Shown: piece by piece, positions 44,503 through 50,128 of the stretch
Layout of the letters: the number at the start of each line of letters is the position of its first letter
Position numbering within the stretch: the stretch's first letter is position 1
Source of the DNA: Actinomycetota bacterium
Lineage (GTDB): Bacteria; Actinomycetota; Actinomycetes; Nanopelagicales; Nanopelagicaceae
NCBI GenBank assembly: GCA_029977785.1
Contig: JAPOKG010000005.1
Coordinates: 1-50,128, forward strand
Direction of reading: 5' to 3'
Length of the DNA: 50,128 nt
Translations under genes and position numbers: made by a program
The notes under the pieces: model-generated
Told to the model about the DNA's origin: nothing
Database searches by the model: none
The model's input: only the letters and a program-made list of their open reading frames with translations

Positions 44503-45004
44503 AACAAGTGAGCGACCCATCATCGCAATTGATGGGCCTGCTGGCGCTGGCAAAACCACTCTTGCTACCAATATCCATTTGGCGCTCTTTCCCAACTACA
44601 CCTCAACCATAATTCATATGGATGATCTATATAACGGGTGGGATAAAGCGCTCTCTAGCGAGTTAACAGAAGTCCTTACCCATATCGCAATGGCGCATCG
44701 CCAAGGTCAACCAATATCACTCTCCAAATACGACTGGGCCAACGCAACATTTTCTCCAGCAGAACTAATCGACGATGCGCAATTGATAATTCTTGAGGGA
44801 GTTGGAAGTGGGCAGAGCGCAGTTCGTGAATATCTCTGCGCCCTTATTTGGATTGATATCGACGAAAGTAAAGGGTTATCGCGGGTTTTAGAGCGAGATG
44901 GTGAAGGTATAAAAGAACAGATGCAGAAGTGGCTCATGACACAGGAGCAACACTTTGCAATCGAAAAGACTGATAACGCGGCGGATTTCGTACTGACTAC
45001 CTAG
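44468..45004 (+). CDS. P-loop kinase, uridine-kinase-like
   Basis: The 178-residue soluble protein has a Walker A IIAIDGPAGAGKTTLA (about residues 18-33), MDDLYNGWD after the second strand, YDWANATF, the strand LIILEGVGSGQSA and a lid-like ERDGEG. This is the small uridine kinase-like family widely seen in actinobacteria; true substrates are mostly untested. Here it overlaps pnuT by 35 bases and shares its TPP riboswitch, so it may phosphorylate incoming thiamine or a precursor and trap it in the cell. That is inference. I chose ATG 44468 because the family N-terminus lies just after it. Confidence 0.8.
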   Translation: MDLISALLDLCKTSERPIIAIDGPAGAGKTTLATNIHLALFPNYTSTIIHMDDLYNGWDKALSSELTEVLTHIAMAHRQGQPISLSKYDWANATFSPAELIDDAQLIILEGVGSGQSAVREYLCALIWIDIDESKGLSRVLERDGEGIKEQMQKWLMTQEQHFAIEKTDNAADFVLTT

Positions 45005-45014
45005 AATTAGGGAT

Positions 45015-46418
45015 ATGTCTGACCTCACCGGCGAACTTATTGATGGGCGTTATCAGCTCATTCGCCAGATGGCCACCGGTGGTATGGCCAGTATTTACGA
45101 GGCTGTCGATACTCGCTTAGATAGAAAAGTTGCTGTAAAAATCATGCACTCCCATCTTGCCCAAGATGAGCAATTTGTTGAGCGATTTATCCGAGAAGCA
45201 AAGGCTGCGGCAGCTCTTTCGCATCCAAATATCGTTGCTGTGCAGGATCAAGGTTGGAATCAAAATGGCACACCTGCCATCTTCTTAGTGATGGAGATGA
45301 TTGAGGGCCACACTTTGCGTGAATACCTCAATGAACAAGGTCGACTCTCGGTACAAGATGGCATCAAATTTCTATTGCCTGTTCTAAGCGCGCTCTCTGC
45401 TGCGCACAAAATTGGAATTGTTCATCGCGACATAAAGCCAGAAAATATCTTGATCTCTAAAGAGGGACGTATCAAGATTGCAGACTTTGGGTTAGCTAAA
45501 GGCCCACTTCTAGGCGGCACCATGACTGCCGAATCCAGCGTCATTCTGGGTTCAGTCTCTTACCTATCCCCCGAGCAGGTCCAACGCGGTGTTGCTGATT
45601 CTCGTAGCGATGTCTATTCAATTGGAATCACTGCTTTTGAAATCTTTACTGGTAAAAAACCATTTGAGGGTGCAGAGCCTATTCAAATTGCCTATATGCA
45701 CGTTAATAATCGAGTGCCAAAGACAAGCACTCTTGTTAACGGTATCCCGGAAGAACTTTATGAATTAATTTATGCTGCTACTAGCGCTAACCCAGATGAG
45801 CGGCCTCGGGATGCCACAATCTTTAACGAAAAAATGTCACAGATTAGCCATCGACTAAACCCGAAAGAGAATCAGTTAAGCCTAGAACTTGATATCCCTA
45901 TTGAACCGATGCGACCAAAGAAGGCGCCAAAATCTCTTCGTAAGAAACTTCGTGAAATCACTGAAGCTATTCCAGTTCCGGTACAACGTGAAAGCACGGC
46001 AGAAGTTGCAAAGCGCAAGAAAGCGAGCAAGCGGGTTCGCCGCAATCGCAAGATAGCGCTCCTGATGGCTATCGCAGTTGGAATTACAGGCTGGTATGTA
46101 CTCATCGGTCCAGGATCTCGCGTTGTCGTGCCTTCGACAGTCGGTGCGACAGAGGCGGAGGTAACGGCAGCTCTTACTCCGATTGGCCTCAACTCAATTG
46201 TTGTCGAACGTCAATTTAGTGAAGATATCCCTGAAGGTCGCGTGATCCAATCCATCCCAGAAGCAGGTGGACGGATAGATCAAAGCGGCACTGTGAAATT
46301 AATTGTATCTAAGGGGCCAGAACGCTTTGTTATTCAACTCGTCAGAGGCCTTACTCCTGGAGTAGCACGTCGACTTCTTACTGCGATGCCACTTTCGCTA
46401 CAACCGAATTCAGAATAG
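45015..46418 (+). CDS. PknB-like Ser/Thr kinase with PASTA domains, cut by an internal TAG
   Basis: Membrane-anchored eukaryotic-type kinase. The N-terminal kinase domain has YQLIRQMATGGMASIYEA, the ATP Lys in KVAVKIM, the catalytic HRDIKPENIL and the metal-binding DFG of IADFGLAKG. A basic linker leads to one membrane helix (about 347-365), then an extracellular PASTA repeat (VVPSTVGATEAEV to LIVSKG) and half of a second. TAG at 46416-46418 stops the frame within PASTA 2. The same frame continues with the rest of PASTA 2 and two more, to 46913. The kinase domain is complete and probably active; ligand sensing would be reduced if the stop is real. Confidence 0.9.
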   Translation: MSDLTGELIDGRYQLIRQMATGGMASIYEAVDTRLDRKVAVKIMHSHLAQDEQFVERFIREAKAAAALSHPNIVAVQDQGWNQNGTPAIFLVMEMIEGHTLREYLNEQGRLSVQDGIKFLLPVLSALSAAHKIGIVHRDIKPENILISKEGRIKIADFGLAKGPLLGGTMTAESSVILGSVSYLSPEQVQRGVADSRSDVYSIGITAFEIFTGKKPFEGAEPIQIAYMHVNNRVPKTSTLVNGIPEELYELIYAATSANPDERPRDATIFNEKMSQISHRLNPKENQLSLELDIPIEPMRPKKAPKSLRKKLREITEAIPVPVQRESTAEVAKRKKASKRVRRNRKIALLMAIAVGITGWYVLIGPGSRVVVPSTVGATEAEVTAALTPIGLNSIVVERQFSEDIPEGRVIQSIPEAGGRIDQSGTVKLIVSKGPERFVIQLVRGLTPGVARRLLTAMPLSLQPNSE

Positions 46419-46913
46419 TTCAGCACAACTATTCCTAAGGGATATGTCATCGACTCTAATCCACCATCCGGTGAGAAGGTGAAGCGAAATGCGCTAATAG
46501 TTCTGCGGATATCAAAAGGCATTGAACAAGTCGCACTTGCATCGTATGTAGGAAAGAGCTCTGATCAAGCGCTCAATGAATTGCAAGAGTCAGGGTTTGC
46601 CGTGGATTCAACTTATGCATTTAGTGAAACACGTCTTCCAGGTGAGGTCGTGTCACAAAACCCTGCAGGTGGAGGCACCGCGGATAAAGGTTCAAAGGTT
46701 GCCCTCGTAATCTCTAAGGGCACTCAATATGCCTATATTCCAAATATCTTCTCCATTGAAGAAGTTAAAGCGGTGCAGGCACTGAAAGATCTCGACCTCA
46801 AGGTGGTGGTAAAGAAGATTGGTAAGAAGACCGTGAAGAAGGTGACGAATATTTCACCGAAGGTTGGAACCAAGGTAAAGCGTGGCAGTACTGTGACCAT
46901 CACAGTAGGCTAG
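46419..46913 (+). pseudogene. Continuation of the PASTA kinase after the in-frame stop
   Basis: The frame of the kinase resumes directly after TAG 46416-46418 and stays open for 164 codons. It completes PASTA 2 (FSTTIPKGYVIDSNPPSGEK) and adds PASTA 3 (SYVGKSSDQALNELQESGFA) and PASTA 4 (YIPNIFSIEEVKAVQALKD to STVTITVG). A start at ATG 46479 would give a protein without a membrane anchor or signal peptide, so independent function is unlikely. A single base change or an assembly error would restore a 632-residue kinase with four PASTA units. Confidence 0.8.
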
Positions 46914-46917
46914 GCAG

Positions 46918-47778
46918 ATGCCAGCATCCAAGAAACCTCGAATCGGCGCGCACACTCCAACATCTGGTGGAATGGCTAAACGCTCAATCGCATATGCCGA
47001 AACGATTGGCGCTGAAGCAATACAAGTATTTACCTCTAATCCCCGTGGATGGGCGATGCCAGAGACAAACCACGAAGCAGATGCGCTCTTTCGTGAAAAG
47101 GCAGTCGCACTAGATATTGAGACGTATGTGCATGCACCATTTCTTATCAACCTTGGCTCTCCTACCGAAGATACCTACAAGAACTCACTTGCTTCAACTG
47201 CCTATTCACTCAAGCGCGGACAAGAAATTGGCGCCCTCGGAGTAGTTGTCCATACCGGCTCTGCTGTCAAAGAAGATAACGTTGATAAAGCATGGAAGCA
47301 GATAAAGAAAGGCGTCATGCCAATTCTTGAATCACTCGATGATGATGCGCCCATGTTGCTCCTTGAACCAACTGCTGGGCAAGGCCAATCACTTGTGAAG
47401 CGGCTCGAAGATTTAGAGAACTATTTGAAAGCACTTGAGTATCACCCAAAGGTCGGCATTTGCCTCGATACCTGCCACGTCTTTGCAGCTGGCCACGACA
47501 TCGCGAAAAAAGGTGGAATGAAAGAGACTCTTGATCTCTTGGTTCAGGTCGCCGGTATTGAGCGAATTCAACTTATCCATGCCAATGACTCTATGGATGT
47601 CTGTGGAGCGCTCAAAGATCGCCATCAGAATATTGGAGATGGCTTTATCGGTGTAGATCCCTTTGCAGAATTACTCAAGCACCCAGCAGTAGCAAACGCT
47701 CCGCTCATTCTTGAAACTCCCGGTATGGAACCTGAACACGGCAAGGAAGTTGCGCTCCTAAAAAGTTTGCGAAAATGA
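46918..47778 (+). CDS. nfo: Endonuclease IV (AP endonuclease)
   Basis: Cleaves DNA at abasic sites in base excision repair. The 286-residue TIM barrel has the trinuclear zinc ligands spread over YVHAPFLINL, VVHTGS, LLLEPTAGQGQ, GICLDTCHVFAAGHDI, LIHANDS and DRHQNIGDG. Length matches Nfo. It follows the PASTA kinase by a few bases and overlaps the EamA transporter by four, so it is probably co-transcribed. Confidence 0.94.
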   Translation: MPASKKPRIGAHTPTSGGMAKRSIAYAETIGAEAIQVFTSNPRGWAMPETNHEADALFREKAVALDIETYVHAPFLINLGSPTEDTYKNSLASTAYSLKRGQEIGALGVVVHTGSAVKEDNVDKAWKQIKKGVMPILESLDDDAPMLLLEPTAGQGQSLVKRLEDLENYLKALEYHPKVGICLDTCHVFAAGHDIAKKGGMKETLDLLVQVAGIERIQLIHANDSMDVCGALKDRHQNIGDGFIGVDPFAELLKHPAVANAPLILETPGMEPEHGKEVALLKSLRK

Positions 47779-48635
47779 GCAAGCAGCACGCCCTCAAGAT
47801 GAAAATCGCCCCATGGGCGCTGCTTGCAGTCTCTGCTTCATGGGGAATGGCCTTTGTTGTCATGAAAGATCCCATTGAAAAACAAGGCGTCAACAGCTTT
47901 CTATTTACCCGCTTTCTAGTCGCAGTACTTGCCATGCTTGCTATACAACCAAGTGTTCTTCAGAGAATTACCCCTGAAATTCTGCGCAAGGGATTTATTG
48001 CAGGACTATTTCTTGGCGCAGGTTATGTACTTCAAACTTTAGGTTTAGCAATCGCTGGGGCTGCCATCACTGGATTCATCACTGGACTCTATGTAGTTGC
48101 AACGCCACTGATTGCCTCGCTTTTTTTGAAGGCAAAAATTACACGATTTACTTGGGGGTGCGTTGCTCTTGCAACAGCCGGCCTTGCGCTCTTATCACTT
48201 CGCGGATGGAGCTTGGGATTTGGAGAATTTTTAGTATTTCTCTGTGCCATCGCTTTTGCCGCGCATATTGTCACTTTAGGACAATGGAGCAATGGACTCG
48301 ATGTCTATGCGATGACTATCGTGCAACTTGCAACCTGCACCCTCATGACAGGGACACTTTCATTTGCACAAGGTTATGACTTACCAGTAAATCTCAGTGG
48401 ATGGTTAGTTGTCTTCTACACAGCCATTATCTGCACAGCGCTGGCTTTTGTTGTTCAAACTTGGTCTCAAGCGCATATGAGCGCAACTAAGGTTGCTGTT
48501 ATTTTGACGATGGAGGTTGTCTTTGCCGCAATCTTTGCTCTCGCCTTCGGTGGTGAATCACTGACGGTCAAGGCGCTCTTTGGTGGTCTTATGGTCTTGA
48601 CCGCTATGTTTATGATTGTGCTGAAGGAGTCCTAA
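47775..48635 (+). CDS. EamA (DMT superfamily) transporter
   Basis: The 286-residue protein has ten hydrophobic segments in two EamA repeats. The first contains ALLAVSASWGMAFVVMK and GLFLGAGYVLQTLGLAIAGA. The second ends AVILTMEVVFAAIFALAFGGE, the family-typical last two helices. Such proteins export amino acids, metabolites or drugs; the substrate is unknown. The start codon overlaps the nfo stop (ATGA), and threonine aldolase follows one base after the stop, which could point to an amino-acid-related role. Confidence 0.9.
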   Translation: MSKQHALKMKIAPWALLAVSASWGMAFVVMKDPIEKQGVNSFLFTRFLVAVLAMLAIQPSVLQRITPEILRKGFIAGLFLGAGYVLQTLGLAIAGAAITGFITGLYVVATPLIASLFLKAKITRFTWGCVALATAGLALLSLRGWSLGFGEFLVFLCAIAFAAHIVTLGQWSNGLDVYAMTIVQLATCTLMTGTLSFAQGYDLPVNLSGWLVVFYTAIICTALAFVVQTWSQAHMSATKVAVILTMEVVFAAIFALAFGGESLTVKALFGGLMVLTAMFMIVLKES

Positions 48636-48636
48636 C

Positions 48637-49674
48637 ATGGCAATTGATCTACGTTCTGACACAGTGACGAAGCCAACGGCTGCAATGCGCGAAGCGATTG
48701 CTAGCGCCGCTGTCGGTGATGATGTTTACAGCGATGATCCAACTGTTAACTCACTCGAAGAACGTGTTGCAGCTCTTTTCGGACACGAGGCCGCCCTCTT
48801 CTGTCCTACGGGCTCGCTAGCCAACCAACTTTCCATCCGCACATTAGTCAAGCCTGGCGAAGAACTTCTCGTTGAGACGCGTTCGCACATTGTTCGTGCT
48901 GAGTTAGGCGCTGCTGCAACCTTCAGTGGAATCACTACCCGCACCTGGCCTGCCGAAGACGGGCTGCTGCGCGCTGAAGATCCACTTGCCATCGCACATG
49001 AAAACGCTGGTCCTTATCTGGTTTCTACCAAAGCAATCGCGGTTGAGAACACTCACAACTTTGGCGGCGGAACTGTCCAACCTATTGCAGAGATTGAAAA
49101 GTTATCGGTGCAAGCGCGTGCACGGGGAATTGCAATGCACCTAGATGGAGCGCGCATCTGGAATGCGCATATCGCTTCCCAAGTTTCATTTGCAGATTAC
49201 GGCAAGTACTTTGACACCATCAGCGTCTGTCTCTCAAAAGGGTTAGGTGCTCCTGTTGGATCACTGATGATTAGCACTACAGAGCGCATCGCCGAAGCAC
49301 GAATCTGGCGCAAACGTTACGGCGCCGGAATGCGACAGGTAGGAATTCTGGCAGCTGCCGGCCATTACGCACTCGATCACAATATCGCCCGGTTGGCAGA
49401 AGATCACTTGCGTGCCCAGAAAATTGCTGTCGCCCTTGCTGCAGTCGACTCATCACTTGTAGACCCTAAGAAAGTTGTAACCAATATTGTTGGACTTGAA
49501 CTTTCGAAAGTTGGAATTACTGCAGGTGAATTAGCATCACGTTGTAAAGAAGCTGGGCTCTGGATTAGCGCACTTGGCCCACGCTACGCACGTCTTGTTA
49601 CACATCTCGATTTTGATGATGCGCAGTGCGATCAAGCGATTGAGATTCTAAAGAGCGCCCTCGTGGCGAAGTAG
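48637..49674 (+). CDS. ltaE: Low-specificity L-threonine aldolase
   Basis: PLP enzyme cleaving L-threonine or L-allo-threonine to glycine and acetaldehyde. The 345-residue protein starts MAIDLRSDTVTKPTAAMREA, the usual LtaE opening, with VGDDVYSDDPTVN, FCPTGSLANQL, MHLDGARIWNA (cofactor Asp) and VCLSKGLGAPVGSL carrying the Schiff-base Lys. It begins one base after the EamA gene. The 3' end overlaps the methyltransferase gene on the opposite strand by 27 bases. Confidence 0.94.
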   Translation: MAIDLRSDTVTKPTAAMREAIASAAVGDDVYSDDPTVNSLEERVAALFGHEAALFCPTGSLANQLSIRTLVKPGEELLVETRSHIVRAELGAAATFSGITTRTWPAEDGLLRAEDPLAIAHENAGPYLVSTKAIAVENTHNFGGGTVQPIAEIEKLSVQARARGIAMHLDGARIWNAHIASQVSFADYGKYFDTISVCLSKGLGAPVGSLMISTTERIAEARIWRKRYGAGMRQVGILAAAGHYALDHNIARLAEDHLRAQKIAVALAAVDSSLVDPKKVVTNIVGLELSKVGITAGELASRCKEAGLWISALGPRYARLVTHLDFDDAQCDQAIEILKSALVAK

Positions 49675-50128
49675 CCACTCTTTCTTATCTAAACCATAGG
49701 CATAATTGCCGAGCGCTCCCCCAGTTTTCACGATGCGATGGCAGGGCACGATTAAGACAATTGCATTCTTGGCACAAGCACTTCCGGCGGCGCGAACAGC
49801 AGCAGGGCTACCCGCACGCTCTGCAAGTTCGCCATAGGAGATAACTTTTCCAGCTTTAACTTTCTTCATCGCTTTCCAAGCAGCTTGTGAAAAGGAAGCA
49901 CCTGGTTGGCGAACGTTTATTGCGTTTATCGCAGAAATATCACCATCAAAGTAATCGCTGATTAAATCGCTAATGATAGGAATTCGTGAGACGCTCTTTA
50001 TATCTCTCTCAGAATCTTCTTGGCTAAGGCTCTCTTTCAGGGCTTTAACATTTGAAAGATTTGCTGCAAGTAGGACGTGTTCATCTGCAATCAGATTGAG
50101 GTTTCCAATTGGGGTGGAGAGAGTGGAT
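49648..50128 (-). CDS. ogt: Methylated-DNA--protein-cysteine methyltransferase (5' end beyond window)
   Basis: Suicide repair protein that moves an alkyl group from O6-methylguanine to its own Cys. I translated the minus frame from the right edge: about 159 residues are visible with no start, so the N-terminus is outside. The C-terminal domain has FSQAAWKAMKKVKAGKVISY, GSPAAVRAAGSACAKN and the active-site LIVPCHRIVKTGG. No AraC-type HTH is seen in the visible part, so Ogt is more likely than Ada. It converges with ltaE, overlapping by 27 bases. Confidence 0.93.
   Translation of the reverse strand, partial: STLSTPIGNLNLIADEHVLLAANLSNVKALKESLSQEDSERDIKSVSRIPIISDLISDYFDGDISAINAINVRQPGASFSQAAWKAMKKVKAGKVISYGELAERAGSPAAVRAAGSACAKNAIVLIVPCHRIVKTGGALGNYAYGLDKKEWLLRHEGAL

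Noticed and set aside
46416-46418. TAG reassigned as a sense codon in this organism
   Set aside because: Other intact genes end with TAG at the expected length, for example ileS (8464-8466) and crtI (42931-42933). A general amber reassignment would extend them wrongly.
46479-46913. Independent PASTA-only gene starting at ATG 46479
   Set aside because: It starts in the middle of a PASTA unit, has no signal peptide or anchor, and is in the same frame as the upstream kinase.

Overview
The window reads as chromosomal DNA of a small-genome actinobacterium of moderate GC. Closely packed genes, ATGA overlaps, an actinobacterial division and cell-wall cluster with SepF and no FtsA, a translational ileS T-box, an mraW-type RNA and split carotenoid modules together suggest a freshwater Nanopelagicales (acI, Planktophila-like) lineage. 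That placement is inference from gene content. I saw no rRNA, tRNA, insertion sequence, prophage or CRISPR. No gene-free stretch exceeds about 200 bases.

Region 1 (1-8466): a minus-strand operon runs DksA/TraR-like zinc-finger protein, lspA, rluD, dnaE1 (cut by the left edge). ileS points the other way behind a T-box whose Shine-Dalgarno-sequestering hairpin is visible. Region 2 (8468-25211): the dcw cluster, all on minus, in transcription order mraZ, an mraW-type leader RNA, rsmH, ftsL-like, ftsI, murE, murF, mraY, murD, ftsW, murG, murC, ftsQ, ftsZ, pgeF, yggS, sepF, yggT. divIVA, usual after yggT in this phylum, is not between yggT and ileS. Region 3 (25366-30590): a DUF3040 membrane protein with its terminator, then an SOS mutagenesis operon (DUF6504, dnaE2, dinB) behind a perfect actinobacterial LexA box.

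Region 4 (30643-34746): a DoxX gene with a promoter whose -35 lies in an 18-bp palindrome, a TauE/SafE permease, an MFS transporter, a YbaK-type deacylase and an arsenate reductase/aquaglyceroporin pair. Region 5 (34762-43812): two carotenoid modules. One is a CrtA-like monooxygenase, CruF-like hydratase, glycosyltransferase and CrtD/CrtI-like desaturase. The other is crtE-crtI-crtB. They are separated by a CDP-alcohol phosphatidyltransferase and metF on the opposite strand. Together they should make phytoene, desaturate it and modify the ends (hydration, further desaturation, oxygenation, glycosylation).

Region 6 (43820-50128): a TPP riboswitch precedes a PnuC-family transporter (probably PnuT, thiamine) overlapping a small P-loop kinase. 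Then come a PASTA Ser/Thr kinase interrupted by an in-frame TAG, endonuclease IV, an EamA transporter, low-specificity threonine aldolase and, on minus at the right edge, a methylguanine-DNA methyltransferase.

The items most worth a second look are the TPP-riboswitch/transporter/kinase unit, the interrupted PASTA kinase, the palindromic DoxX promoter, the SOS cassette with a catalytically intact DinB where ImuB might be expected, and the two RNA leaders (T-box and mraW-type).
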